From Paenibacillus rhizophilus (GTDB lineage Bacteria > Bacillota > Bacilli > Paenibacillales > Paenibacillaceae): a stretch of DNA of 64,000 bases. How positions within the stretch are numbered: position 1 is the stretch's first letter; each line of letters starts with the position of its first letter. The stretch spans positions 1 to 64,000 of the forward strand of contig NZ_RQPI01000015.1 in the NCBI RefSeq assembly GCF_003854965.1, written 5' to 3'. The notes below the pieces were generated by a model. That model saw nothing but the letters and a program-made list of their open reading frames with translations. It was not told the DNA's origin and searched no databases. Made by a program: the position numbers and the translations under genes. Below are positions 41,986-51,014 of this stretch, in pieces.

Positions 41986-42996
41986 TTAAGCCATTTGAGC
42001 GTTGTGCAAAATTCCCCGTTCGCGGGCAATAGCCAGCGCTCCGAAGCCGGCCAGCGCCTTATGCTCGTTTCCGACCGAATGAACCGGACCGGTGAAGAAA
42101 GGATCGTGTTTGATTAATGCGATGAGGGCCTCCCGAAGCAGCTCCTTGCCGAATACGACTACCGGCAGCAGGGGAGTTACATTCAGGGCTCCGCTGTTTT
42201 TTACGGCCAGAATATCCGCCTGAAGCACAGCGCCGAGCAGGAAGTTCGCTTTCTCATTTATGGATAAATCGCTGAACATATCCAGAATCCGCACGGTAAA
42301 GCAGGTTCTTCCAAGTCCGACTTTCTCGGCATAGGCTGCCCCCTTAAGCAGTACGGCTTCCTCCAATTCGCCGGCAAAAGAGCTTTGCAGCGCGTTTGCC
42401 AGAATGGTCTGCTTCGTAATCACATCCAGCAGTTCGCCCGCTATCGTGGTCATGCATCCGGTAATCCGGTTGTCGCCGTCGATCCGGACGATCTTGGAAT
42501 GCGAGCCCGGAAGGATCAGCACGGCAGGGCCTTCAAGCTGCAGCTTTTGCGTAATTCCTACAACCTCGACCTCTTCTCCGCGCATGATATCCATCGTTTC
42601 GCAGGTGTCTAGATTAAGATCTGGCACGTTGTTCTTAACGCCCGGAACGAACCAGATGGGCTGGTCGATGATCTCCGGCAGTTCGGCCTTAACCATTGCC
42701 GCCGCGAGTTCCTGTATTCCGGCGGGCGCCGGCACATGTGGAATTTCATATAGGCCGACGTTTGAGGTGATCATTCCGGAAGCCAGAATGACGACGGAGT
42801 CCCCGGTCTTCACATTCGCTGTCCGCATAGCCTCCTCAATCGCCGTCTTTACTCCCTGGGTGAGCTTTTGTCTGCTGCCGGTGATCGCCGTGTCTCTGAC
42901 GCCGACAGGTTGGAAAGCTTCCGCAACGACCTCGTTGCCGCGCCATACGTTCACCCGCGTATTCGTTGTGCCCGTATCAATTGTAATCGCATACAT
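41986..42996 (-). CDS. dgoK: 2-dehydro-3-deoxygalactonokinase
   Basis: 336 residues, ATG 42996 with AAAGGAGGAG upstream. The DgoK family start TIDTGTTNTRVNVW is an actin-like ATPase phosphate-1 loop, and LILPGSHSKIVRID, GCMTTIAGELLDVITKQTIL and GNEHKALAGFGALAIA are conserved. It phosphorylates 2-keto-3-deoxygalactonate at C6 in the DeLey-Doudoroff pathway. Confidence 0.92.
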   Translation of the reverse strand: MYAITIDTGTTNTRVNVWRGNEVVAEAFQPVGVRDTAITGSRQKLTQGVKTAIEEAMRTANVKTGDSVVILASGMITSNVGLYEIPHVPAPAGIQELAAAMVKAELPEIIDQPIWFVPGVKNNVPDLNLDTCETMDIMRGEEVEVVGITQKLQLEGPAVLILPGSHSKIVRIDGDNRITGCMTTIAGELLDVITKQTILANALQSSFAGELEEAVLLKGAAYAEKVGLGRTCFTVRILDMFSDLSINEKANFLLGAVLQADILAVKNSGALNVTPLLPVVVFGKELLREALIALIKHDPFFTGPVHSVGNEHKALAGFGALAIARERGILHNAQMA

Positions 42997-43017
42997 GTTG
43001 CCGCTCCTCCTTTATTC

Positions 43018-43116
43018 TTAGGCCGCTTGCAAAGCGGCCGCCGTGCCTTTCGCATGATAAGCTGACGGGTCGGTGGTATCCCGCCAACCCGTCTTCAGGT
43101 GCATGCCGCGCTCCAT
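43018..43116 (-). CDS. Possible 32-residue ORF in dgo operon
   Basis: ATG 43116 to TAA 43018 encodes MERGMHLKTGWRDTTDPSAY and 12 further residues. It is in the same frame as the upstream dehydrogenase, separated only by its TAG stop and eight sense codons, with coding-like text throughout. No ribosome binding site precedes the ATG. It could be a lost C-terminal extension reached by TAG readthrough, a small protein, or chance. Confidence 0.3.
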   Translation of the reverse strand: MERGMHLKTGWRDTTDPSAYHAKGTAAALQAA

Positions 43117-43140
43117 AATTGAGGGCTTGTTGTTTACGGT

Positions 43141-44145
43141 CTATTGAACGGTGCCGTCTTTTACGGTCCAGACATTCGGGTTGACCAGGTTGACCGGGCG
43201 CCGGCCCTGCAGGATGGCCGCCATATTCTCGGCTGCTTTCATGGCCATCTTGGCTCTCGTCTGCCAGGTAGCGCTTCCGATATGAGGAAGCGTAACCACA
43301 TTCGGCATCGACAGGAACGGATGCGTCTTGTCGATGGGCTCATGCTCGAATACATCAAGACCCGCTCCGGCAATCTGCTTCTCTTGCAGCGCCCGGATCA
43401 GCGCCGCTTCATCGACAACGCCGCCGCGGGAGGCGTTGATGAAATACGCATCTTTTTTCATCAACCCGAACTGCTTATCGCTGATCATTTTTTCGGTTTG
43501 CGGTGTGAGAGGCACCTGCACGAGAACGAAGTCGGAGCGCTGAAGCAGCTCCTCAACCGGAACGAACTGAATGCCAAGCTCCTGTTCGTCCCTCTCCTCG
43601 CGGACCAGATTGTTGTACAGAATGTTCATATTGAAGCCTTTGGCGCGCCGGGCAATGGCGCTGCCGATCCGGCCGTAGCCGATGATGCCCAGCGTAGCGC
43701 CATGCACGTCCTTGCCCAGCATCAGGCTGGGCAGCCAGCCGTTCCATCCGCCGCTTTTGACGAAATGATCGGCTTCGGCGAGCCGTCTTCCGGAAGCGAG
43801 CACCAGACTGAAAGCCAGATCGGCCGTTGTTTCGGTCAGGACATCCGGCGTGTTGGTGGCTGCAATTCCCCGGCGCGTCAGTTCGTTCAGGTCGAGATTG
43901 TCGTAGCCGACCGCAATATTGCATACCGCCTTTAGCAGAGGAGCGCGATCCAGAACATGACTGCGGATTTTATTGCGGGAATAGATCATCAGGCCCGATG
44001 CGCGCTGCAATCCTTCATAGAAGACTTCCTCATCGAGCATTTCTTCTTCGTCTCTGTAGTCCACCTCGGCGAACTCCTCCAAAAAGCGCAGGACCTTCTC
44101 TTCCTCGGGGATTTTGCTCGGTATAAACACAACGGGTTTGGCCAT
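43141..44145 (-). CDS. D-2-hydroxyacid dehydrogenase (NAD-binding)
   Basis: 334 residues from ATG 44145; an ATG at 44157 directly abuts the ribosome binding site. The catalytic triad positions are visible (Arg in NASRGGVVDEAALIRALQ, Glu in GAGLDVFEHEP, His in LPHIGSATWQTRAKM), and NAD binds at LGIIGYGRIGSAIARRA. Closest in style to glyoxylate/2-ketogluconate reductases. Such an enzyme is not part of the standard galactonate pathway, so it may handle a related keto acid. It lies between dgoK and the FAH-family gene. Confidence 0.88.
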   Translation of the reverse strand: MAKPVVFIPSKIPEEEKVLRFLEEFAEVDYRDEEEMLDEEVFYEGLQRASGLMIYSRNKIRSHVLDRAPLLKAVCNIAVGYDNLDLNELTRRGIAATNTPDVLTETTADLAFSLVLASGRRLAEADHFVKSGGWNGWLPSLMLGKDVHGATLGIIGYGRIGSAIARRAKGFNMNILYNNLVREERDEQELGIQFVPVEELLQRSDFVLVQVPLTPQTEKMISDKQFGLMKKDAYFINASRGGVVDEAALIRALQEKQIAGAGLDVFEHEPIDKTHPFLSMPNVVTLPHIGSATWQTRAKMAMKAAENMAAILQGRRPVNLVNPNVWTVKDGTVQ

Positions 44146-44180
44146 TTGTTCATTCATCCTTTCGAATAAGATTGTAATGA

Positions 44181-44771
44181 TTACGCTTCCACCATGTTAC
44201 TGACTGTTCCAAGCTGTTCGCTGCGGATTTCCACGCGGTCCCCCGGATTAATCTCGAACGGACCGACGGGAGTTCCCGTCAGCACGATGTCTCCCGCTTC
44301 AAGCGTAAGAATCGTGGAGAAATAGGCGAGGATGCGGGCAAAGGTGTAGCCCATATCTTCTACCCCCGCCGACTGCTTCCGTTCACCGTTCAGGTAGCTT
44401 TCAATGCGGATGGAACTAGGGTCCTTCACCTTTTGGAATGGACCGAGCGGTGTAAAGGTGTCGTATATTTTACCTTCGCCCATAACATGCGGACCAAACG
44501 CCGTCAAATCGTTGGCGATTGCATAACCGCCGATTGCGCTTAAATCGGCCAGTTCCTCTTCCCTTGCGTTCCGCAGGGGCCGGTTGATAAGCACCGCAAT
44601 CTCTACTTCGGCCATCACCCTCTCGGCATGTTCGGGAAGACGGATGGTCTGCCCGTCTCCGATCACGCCCGAGAGCGGTTTAAGGAATAAATGCGGAACA
44701 AAATCGGCGGAAAGCCCCTTACTCTGCAAAAAGGCGGGATAATGGGGTCCGATTCCTATGATTTTTGCCAT
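44181..44771 (-). CDS. Fumarylacetoacetate hydrolase-family protein
   Basis: 196 residues. The FAH-fold metal site is seen in VMAEVEIAVLINRPLRN and ANDLTAFGPHV; the C-terminal EAGDIVLTGTPVGPFEINPG is diagnostic. It is shorter than usual (200-290). The family contains hydrolases of acylpyruvates and 2,4-diketo-3-deoxy sugar acids, and decarboxylases. In a sugar acid operon next to a hydroxyacid dehydrogenase, a side route for an oxidised keto-deoxy acid is plausible but unproven. Confidence 0.85.
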   Translation of the reverse strand: MAKIIGIGPHYPAFLQSKGLSADFVPHLFLKPLSGVIGDGQTIRLPEHAERVMAEVEIAVLINRPLRNAREEELADLSAIGGYAIANDLTAFGPHVMGEGKIYDTFTPLGPFQKVKDPSSIRIESYLNGERKQSAGVEDMGYTFARILAYFSTILTLEAGDIVLTGTPVGPFEINPGDRVEIRSEQLGTVSNMVEA

Positions 44772-44806
44772 ACTGGATACCCCCTTTTATCGTAATTTTC
44801 TGCCGA

Positions 44807-45955
44807 CTACCATTCGGCTACGGTTCCGTCTTTATGACGCCAAACAGGATTTCTCCAGCGATGTCCCGCCTGCGCCATACTGCGGACATACTCCTCGTTG
44901 ATCGTAATGCCAAGTCCCGGACCATCCGGAATGCGGACATGGCCGTCCTCGTAGGCAAATACCGACGAATCCGTAATATAGTCGAGCAGATCATTGCCCT
45001 GGTTGTAATGAATGCCGAGGCTTTGCTCCTGAATCACCGCATTGTAAGCCGTTGCATCCAATTGCAGGCAGGCAGCCAGCGCAATCGGTCCAAGCGGACA
45101 GTGCGGCGCTACGGCAACATCATACGCTTCGGCCATGGCTGCGATCTTCTTGCATTCCGTGATGCCGCCCGCATGAGAAAGGTCAGGCTGGATGATATCC
45201 GCATAGCCCGACTCCAGCAGCGATTTGAAGTCCCACCGTGAGAACATCCGCTCTCCCGTTGCGATGGGAGTAGAGGTGCTGCCCGCAATATCGCGAAGCG
45301 CCTCATTGTTCTCGGCCAGCACAGGCTCCTCGATGAACATCAGCCGGTACGGCTCAAGCTCCTTGGCCAAAATTTTGGCCATCGGTTTATGTACCCGGCC
45401 GTGAAAATCCACGCCAATGCCAAAGTAAGGCCCCGCCGCTTCCCTAATGGCGGCAACTCTTGCGACCACTTCATCGATCTTGGCGTAGGTATCGATAAAT
45501 TGCAGCTCTTCCGTCGCGTTCATCTTGATGGCGGTAAAGCCGGCGTTCTTCTTCTCCAGCGCCGCCCGCCCCACATCGCTCGGCCGGTCGCCTCCGACCC
45601 AGGAATAGACCCGGATAGAATCCCGGCAAGCGCCTCCAAGAAGCTGATAGACCGGAGCGTTGTAAAATTTGCCCTTGATGTCCCAAAGCGCCTGATCGAT
45701 GCCCGCGATCGCGCTCATCAGAACCGGGCCGCCTCGGTAAAAGCCTGCGCGGTACATCACCTGCCAGTGGTCTTCAATCCGCAGCGGGTCCTGACCGATC
45801 AAATAATCCATCAATTCGTCCACGGCTGCCTGAACGGTGAGCGCTTTCCCTTCAATCACGGGCTCTCCCCAGCCGACAATGCCCTCATCGGTTTCAATCT
45901 TCAGAAACAGCCAGCGCGGCGGTACGACAAACGTCTCGAACTTGGTAATTTTCAT
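44807..45955 (-). CDS. dgoD: D-galactonate dehydratase
   Basis: 382 residues. Enolase-superfamily protein of the mandelate racemase group: metal ligands in GVDFHGRVHKPMAKIL, FIEEPVLAENNEAL and ATGERMFSRWDFK, general-acid His in DFHGR, and AGIDQALWDIKGK. Motifs MYRAGFYRGGPVLMSAIAG and HCPLGPIALAACLQ are specific for DgoD, which dehydrates D-galactonate to 2-keto-3-deoxygalactonate. First gene of the minus-strand operon, divergent from the GntR regulator. Confidence 0.93.
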   Translation of the reverse strand: MKITKFETFVVPPRWLFLKIETDEGIVGWGEPVIEGKALTVQAAVDELMDYLIGQDPLRIEDHWQVMYRAGFYRGGPVLMSAIAGIDQALWDIKGKFYNAPVYQLLGGACRDSIRVYSWVGGDRPSDVGRAALEKKNAGFTAIKMNATEELQFIDTYAKIDEVVARVAAIREAAGPYFGIGVDFHGRVHKPMAKILAKELEPYRLMFIEEPVLAENNEALRDIAGSTSTPIATGERMFSRWDFKSLLESGYADIIQPDLSHAGGITECKKIAAMAEAYDVAVAPHCPLGPIALAACLQLDATAYNAVIQEQSLGIHYNQGNDLLDYITDSSVFAYEDGHVRIPDGPGLGITINEEYVRSMAQAGHRWRNPVWRHKDGTVAEW

Positions 45956-46275
45956 AGCGTAAGTCCCTTCCTTTGTTTTGAACAGATCATATCTTTATCC
46001 AAGTCTAATTTGAAAAATAAGATGAACCGTTAATTTAATCGCTTTCAATCGTCGGAAATAAAGCAGATTTTAGCGAAAGCAGCCCCTTATTTTACAAATT
46101 AGCTAAAATTCCAAGAAATACATCTGTTCTTTTGTTAGTATCATATGATCTATTTTTAGTCTGGTCAACTCTTTTTTTCGCTGGATAGCTTCTTTTCGGA
46201 CATGATCGGCTTTTCTAATTGTGATAGAATTAAGCTGGTATAGACTATTTTTGTCCACAAGAAAGGCCTGACCCA
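45956..46275. other. Divergent control region between dgoD and gntR
   Basis: 320 AT-rich bases with no gene. It must hold promoters for both directions. The clearest symmetric element is ATCATATGAT at 46140-46149; I could not assign -35/-10 boxes with confidence. Confidence 0.6.
46140..46149. promoter_or_regulatory. Candidate GntR operator
   Basis: Perfect 10-bp palindrome ATCATATGAT roughly midway between the divergent genes, 127 bases before the GntR start. FadR-subfamily regulators bind short palindromes in such places. Confidence 0.35.
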
Positions 46276-46980
46276 ATGAAAAAAACCGCCTTCCAGAGTA
46301 CGATAGACAAATTTAAACAAATGATCATTGATGGAACTTGGGCCGCGGGCGAAAGGATTCCGACGCTTCAGCAGCTCTCCAAAGAGCTGTCCGTAAGCAT
46401 TACCACGGTTCGCGAAGCGCTGCGGATCCTGGAGAATGAGGGCATTATCAGCATCGAGCATGGCCGGGGAATGTATGTGAGGAATGATCCTTTGCTGCTG
46501 AAGGACCCGACCGCCGAATTGAAAGAGCTTGGGGATATCTCTTTAATCTCGCTGCTGGAAGCCAGGCTGCTTATTGAACCTAGACTTGCGGCTTTGTGTG
46601 CGGAAAGGGCGACCGACCTCGAGGTGAAAAGGCTGCGGCAGCAGGCCGATCTTATGATCGTGCAGATGGAAAAGGGAGGTTCTTTTCTGGAGACCGATCT
46701 GGAGTTTCATCAGACGATCGTGGCCGGTGCCCGGGAGCCTGTGCTGTCGCGAATGAATGAGGCCATTCTTCCTCTCCTTCAGGAGGGGCGGAGGCAGACG
46801 AATACGCTGCCCAATATGAGAACGAAGTCGTCCAATTACCATGTGCTGATTGCCATTGCCATTGAGGAGCGCAACAGTGAGCAGGCCTATCTGTTGATGC
46901 AAAATCATATTGAGCAGATGCTCGAACCGTTAAAGAAAGCCAGAGAGGCCCAAGGAGAGACTGACAGGAATCAAGGTTAG
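46276..46980 (+). CDS. GntR-family regulator, FadR/FCD type
   Basis: 234 residues, ATG 46276 after AAAGG. The GntR winged helix is GERIPTLQQLSKELSVSITT and VREALRILENEGIISIEHGR; the C-terminal FCD domain has ISLLEARLLIEPRLAALCAE and metal-binding-type histidines (DLEFHQTIV, HVLIAIAIEE, QNHIEQML). This is the class of DgoR, and it is divergent from dgoD, so it most likely represses the galactonate operon until galactonate or KDGal binds. Confidence 0.9.
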   Translation: MKKTAFQSTIDKFKQMIIDGTWAAGERIPTLQQLSKELSVSITTVREALRILENEGIISIEHGRGMYVRNDPLLLKDPTAELKELGDISLISLLEARLLIEPRLAALCAERATDLEVKRLRQQADLMIVQMEKGGSFLETDLEFHQTIVAGAREPVLSRMNEAILPLLQEGRRQTNTLPNMRTKSSNYHVLIAIAIEERNSEQAYLLMQNHIEQMLEPLKKAREAQGETDRNQG

Positions 46981-46999
46981 GGCGGAGGTGTTTGAGCTT

Positions 47000-47380
47000 A
47001 TGATGGAGCCGGTCAAAACTTACAATACCGCGGTGGAAGCAACGCTCGAAGTAATCGGAGGCAAGTGGAAACCGCTGATCTTATTCCATCTAACGTTCGG
47101 TAAGAAGCGCAACGGCGAGTTCATAAGCCTAATGCCTGCTGTCACACAGAAAGTGCTGACGCAGCAATTGAGGGAACTGGAGAGGGATGAAGTCGTTAAG
47201 CGGACAACTTACAATATGGTTCCGCCTAAAGTCGAATATGAGCTGACCGACTACGGCTGGAGTCTCAGGGAAATTCTCCATCTGATGTGCCGTTGGGGGG
47301 ATACCCATATTGAGCGGAAATATGGGGATCAAGCGATGATCTTGTCCGAAGCGACAGCAGAGAAAGAAACCGGTCTATGA
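47000..47380 (+). CDS. HxlR-family transcriptional regulator
   Basis: 126 residues from ATG 47000; GTG 46988 overlaps GGAGG. The HxlR winged helix is ATLEVIGGKWKPLILFHL and QKVLTQQLRELERDEVVKRT with YNMVPPKVEYELTDYG. The usual N-terminal redox cysteine is absent (sequence NTAVEATLE), so thiol sensing in the YodB manner is unlikely. It is convergent with the SDR gene, separated by 28 bases, and could control it through the dyad at 48545. Confidence 0.88.
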   Translation: MMEPVKTYNTAVEATLEVIGGKWKPLILFHLTFGKKRNGEFISLMPAVTQKVLTQQLRELERDEVVKRTTYNMVPPKVEYELTDYGWSLREILHLMCRWGDTHIERKYGDQAMILSEATAEKETGL

Positions 47381-47398
47381 AATGCAAGACCGGTTTCT
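47365..47398. terminator. Hairpin between convergent HxlR and SDR genes
   Basis: Perfect 12-bp stem AGAAACCGGTCT/AGACCGGTTTCT that includes the HxlR stop region. No real T-run follows on the plus strand; it may work in either direction. Confidence 0.55.
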
Positions 47399-47408
47399 GT
47401 GTGTAATC

Positions 47409-48482
47409 TCACGGAATTACCTTGCGCCTGCGGAAGTCTTCAAAAATGCTCAGGAACATGGACTCCGTATCTATAAACTCATGAAAGCCGGCCCGGCGCG
47501 CCTTGGTGCCGTCGGCGAAGAAGTCGTAATCCCAAGAAAACACAAAGTCGCCGAACCGCCACGAGGAAACGCTGCTATAGCTGTTGTTCTCCAGGCCGTA
47601 TTTCTCTACCATGGCGTCCCACAACGCTTCTTTGTCCTGCATAACCACATCCAGCGACATCGGAAGCGGAGGCGCCGTCTCAAGTTCAAAGTACGCGGCG
47701 ATCTTGGGCCAAAGCTCGTTCCAACGGAACAAATCTCCGTTCGTAATATTGAAGGCCTGATTGGCGCAGCGCTCGTCGGTCGCCGCCCACACCGTGGCTT
47801 TCGCAAGCAGCCCGGCATCGGTCATCTCCAATAAACTGTGGTAGGCACCCGGTTTGCCGGGAAAGCGAAGGGGAATTCCCAGCTCTTTTGACATCGAGGC
47901 GTAGACGGCTATGACCATAGCCAGATTCATTGGATTGCCGAGAGCGAAGCCGCACACGACGGAAGGACGGAGCGCCGACCAAGTCCAGCTTTTTCCCTGC
48001 TGACGATTCTCCAGAAACTTCTGTTGGTCGATATTGAATTCCGGCGGCATATGATCGGCGTCGCTCTCGCGAGCCGGCGTCTTGAAAGGTCCAAGATGCG
48101 CTCCGTAAACTTTATAGCCCTGCATAAGACTGATATGCCGGAGTCCTCCGGCAACCGGCTCGATGGCCTCGACTACGTTAACGAGCATAGCGAGGTTTGG
48201 GGGAACGAGCTCTGCCCATGTCGGCCGCTCCTGGTAGGCGGCATAGAAAATATGGGTCACTTCCGAAAGTCCGCTTAATTTCTCGCGGCTTTCCATGGGA
48301 TCCAGCAAATCCGCGGCGATATAGCGGACCCGGCCGGATGATTCTCCGCCGCGGCGCGACACACCGATGATGTCCCAATCGGGAAGTGTGGCAAGATAAT
48401 CAATCAAATTGCGCCCGATCACCCCATTGGCTCCGACGACTAGAGCCGTTTTGCGCGGCGCTGAATCTTTAGTGTTTAGCAT
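47409..48482 (-). CDS. SDR-family oxidoreductase (PRISE-like)
   Basis: 357 residues. The Rossmann motif is ALVVGANGVIGRNLIDYLAT, with SRRGG giving NADP preference. MQGYKVYGAHLGPFKTPARE and the following region resemble progesterone 5-beta-reductase/iridoid synthase-like (PRISE) enzymes, which reduce enones; the key Tyr of that group would be in GYKVYG. Relatives are common in soil bacteria with unknown substrates. Probably regulated by the neighbouring HxlR protein. Confidence 0.85.
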   Translation of the reverse strand: MLNTKDSAPRKTALVVGANGVIGRNLIDYLATLPDWDIIGVSRRGGESSGRVRYIAADLLDPMESREKLSGLSEVTHIFYAAYQERPTWAELVPPNLAMLVNVVEAIEPVAGGLRHISLMQGYKVYGAHLGPFKTPARESDADHMPPEFNIDQQKFLENRQQGKSWTWSALRPSVVCGFALGNPMNLAMVIAVYASMSKELGIPLRFPGKPGAYHSLLEMTDAGLLAKATVWAATDERCANQAFNITNGDLFRWNELWPKIAAYFELETAPPLPMSLDVVMQDKEALWDAMVEKYGLENNSYSSVSSWRFGDFVFSWDYDFFADGTKARRAGFHEFIDTESMFLSIFEDFRRRKVIP

Positions 48483-48544
48483 TCAAATTCTCTCCTTCCC
48501 TATAATGCTTACACCTTGATTGTGCGGTCCGGGGGCTCTGGTGA

Positions 48545-48558
48545 AAAGTACGCACTTT
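48545..48558. promoter_or_regulatory. Candidate HxlR operator before SDR gene
   Basis: AAAGT-ACGC-ACTTT, a perfect inverted repeat 63 bases upstream of the SDR start. HxlR/DUF24 regulators often bind related GTAC/ACTT dyads. Confidence 0.45.
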
Positions 48559-48607
48559 GAAGTCATATAGTTACTTGAGAGTTACATAAGGCGGTGCAGA
48601 ATATAGG

Positions 48608-48646
48608 AAAGGCCGGGATCTCTCGAAAGAAATCCCGGCCTTTTTG
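48608..48646. terminator. Bidirectional intrinsic terminator
   Basis: AAAGGCCGGGAT pairs with ATCCCGGCCTTT, followed by TTTTT on the plus strand. On the minus strand it sits just after the broken MarR gene. Confidence 0.85.
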
Positions 48647-48660
48647 TGTATAGGCTCGTC

Positions 48661-48990
48661 TCATTCTCCCAGCAGCATCTCCGACAACAGGTCCAGTGCC
48701 TGCGTCACTTCAGCAGTCTCCTCCGGATTCAAATGCGCGAACCGCCCGGCGATCAGCTGTTCCAGTCTTGCCGAGGACTCGTCCATCAACTCGATTCCGG
48801 ATGGGGAAAGCTCGACGAAATGAACTCTTTTATCCTTGAGATCGGCCCGTTTGGTCACCAGCTTCTTCTGGAGCGGTATTTTTCAGGGAGGTGACCGCAA
48901 GACCAGCAAAGGCGGCTGACATTTCTCTTAGGTGTCCCTGGGTCGATGCGGCCATCTGTTTAGATGAACTTACGTTGTTGAGCCAAGGGG
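48661..48990 (-). pseudogene. MarR-family regulator, truncated and frameshifted
   Basis: The last 65 codons (TKRADLKDKRVHFVELSPSG, wing and C-terminal helix) are in one frame; just upstream, the helix-turn-helix reads in another frame (STQGHLREM and AVTSLKN), with the shift near 48877. The N-terminal helix is missing: the frame meets a stop near 48990, right beside the GH97 gene. So the gene carries at least one frameshift and a 5' deletion. Confidence 0.7.
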
Positions 48991-48998
48991 ATTAGACT

Positions 48999-51014
48999 TC
49001 ATTTGGAGGAGGGCTTGATTTCGTCTACGGCAGCCGGACGTATCCGAACGGCCTGCCCGCCTCCCGGGGCAAGCTTCAATGGCAAGGTCGTGCTTCTGTC
49101 AACCCATACCTTGGAAATGGTCATGGGATAAGGATTGATCCTCCAGTCGGCATAGGGGCCATCGGCATAGATTTCGGCCACATAAGGTTTGCCTGGATCG
49201 AGAAAAGCGAGCGGCGCTTCAAGCGTACGTCCGTGCTCATCGGTAATGCTGCCCAGATACCATTCTTCACTGTTTCTGTCTTTGCGGGCAATCGTTACAT
49301 ACTCTCCGATTTCTCCATTCAATACCTTGGTATCCTGCCAATCGGTTGGAACATCGAGAATAAATTGAAAAGCCGCGCACTGCTGTTCGTAATTTTCCGG
49401 CAAGTCGGCAGCCATTTGCAGAGGACTGTACAGAACGACATACAGCGCGAGCTGTTTGGCTAACGTCCCCCGCACTCTGTTGCCCGGTCTGAATTCCTTA
49501 TAAATCAGCCTTACAATCCCCGGCGTATAGTCGAAGGGCCCGGCAAGCATCCGGGTGAAAGGCAGGATGGTGGTATGGTCGGGAGGGTTCCCGACATATT
49601 CAGCAGAGGCATCGAACTCCTGTCCCCGCGCGCCTTCACGGGTCATCATATTCGGGTAGGTCCGTCTTTCTCCCGTATCTTTAACAGGCTCGTGGGCGAT
49701 CAGACTAATCTGGTATCTGGCCGCGGTTTCAATTACTTTACGGTGATGATCAACGTTATATTGACCGCCAAGCCACTCCATGCTGATCAGATTCCCTTGG
49801 TCATCGAAGCGCTTAAGCGCAGGGTCAGGGGAGACATAGCCCGTTTTCACAACGTCTATCCCGAGTCTTTTATATAAAGCAAACGCCTCTTCCATTTGAT
49901 TCTCCAAATTCTGAATAGCTCCCGCCGTCTCCATGTGCCCGATAATTTTCACGCCTTTGCTTGCGGCATACGAAGTGACTTCCACAAGGTCATAATCCGG
50001 ATAAGGGATTGTAAAACTAAAATTTTCGCCATGCTTGGTCCAATCGTTCTCCCACCCGACATTCCAGCCCTCAATCACCACCATCGGAATGCCGTATTTG
50101 GCGGCAAAATCAATGTATCGCTTGGCATTTTCGGTCGTCGCACCATGCTTGGGGCCAAAGCTCCATGTGTAAATCCCCAGATGCATGCCCCACCAAATGC
50201 CGATATATTTGCCCGGCCGCACCCATGAAACGTCTCCAAGCCTGTTCGGTTCATTGAGATTAAGGATCAAATAGGAGGTAATCAAATCTCCCGGCGTTTC
50301 CGCGATCTGGATCGTTCGCCAGGGAGTTTTTAACGGAGTGGAGCCTTTAACTTTAACGCCGTCGGACCATGGAATCAGGTCGGTGGAAAGCGTGTTATTC
50401 TCTGAGGGCATTAGAGTCATGGAGGAATAGTTGGATAAATCGGCTTCGTGGATGCTTAGGTATAGTCCATCAGCCATTTTCATCGTTAAAGGGGTATGGA
50501 CGGAGCGGTAAGGAATGGAGTGAATGGGGGTAACGTTGTAGAGGCCCTCGGTATATAACTTCTGATAAGCGGGAATCCACCAGGCCTCGTCCACATCGGT
50601 CAGGGCAAATTCGGTTTCTTCACATTGGATTTCCAAATGGGAGAGATGTTCCTGTTCAGGCAGCTCGTAGCGAAAGCCCAGGCCGCCGTTATATACGCGA
50701 AAAATGATGGACATTCGGCGCGCACAAGGGGTAGTCTCTTTAAGCTCCACGCGGAGTTCATTGTAATGATTGCGTATTTTCTTAACTTCACCCCAAGGCT
50801 GTGTCCAGGTTTCATCAAAACAGTCGTACTTGCTGGCGGCGACTCTGAAATTCCGATTTAGCGGTTCCGTATGTTCAAATGTGAAGCCGAGCCTCGAAGG
50901 TCTGATCACGGGCCGGTGACAATAGCGCACACTATAATAAGGAATGCCGCTATTAAGAATAAACTCGGTCTCAATATTTCCATCGGGTGAAAACACAACC
51001 CATCTGCTTGTCAT
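48999..51014 (-). CDS. GH97 glycoside hydrolase (alpha-glucosidase-like)
   Basis: 671 residues, ATG 51014 after GGCGGAG. The N-terminal GH97_N domain (NSGIPYYSVRY to about 250) precedes a TIM barrel (GKYIGIWWGMHLGIYTWSFG, IPMVVIEGWNVGWENDWTK) and a C-terminal beta domain. VVKTGYV replaces the KVDF nucleophile motif of retaining GH97 enzymes, and the glutamates in LIAHEPVKDTGERRTYPNMM and TREGARGQEFDA are kept, which points to the inverting SusB-type alpha-glucosidase. There is no signal peptide, so it acts inside the cell. The family is best known from Bacteroidota; no transporter is adjacent. Confidence 0.88.
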   Translation of the reverse strand: MTSRWVVFSPDGNIETEFILNSGIPYYSVRYCHRPVIRPSRLGFTFEHTEPLNRNFRVAASKYDCFDETWTQPWGEVKKIRNHYNELRVELKETTPCARRMSIIFRVYNGGLGFRYELPEQEHLSHLEIQCEETEFALTDVDEAWWIPAYQKLYTEGLYNVTPIHSIPYRSVHTPLTMKMADGLYLSIHEADLSNYSSMTLMPSENNTLSTDLIPWSDGVKVKGSTPLKTPWRTIQIAETPGDLITSYLILNLNEPNRLGDVSWVRPGKYIGIWWGMHLGIYTWSFGPKHGATTENAKRYIDFAAKYGIPMVVIEGWNVGWENDWTKHGENFSFTIPYPDYDLVEVTSYAASKGVKIIGHMETAGAIQNLENQMEEAFALYKRLGIDVVKTGYVSPDPALKRFDDQGNLISMEWLGGQYNVDHHRKVIETAARYQISLIAHEPVKDTGERRTYPNMMTREGARGQEFDASAEYVGNPPDHTTILPFTRMLAGPFDYTPGIVRLIYKEFRPGNRVRGTLAKQLALYVVLYSPLQMAADLPENYEQQCAAFQFILDVPTDWQDTKVLNGEIGEYVTIARKDRNSEEWYLGSITDEHGRTLEAPLAFLDPGKPYVAEIYADGPYADWRINPYPMTISKVWVDRSTTLPLKLAPGGGQAVRIRPAAVDEIKPSSK

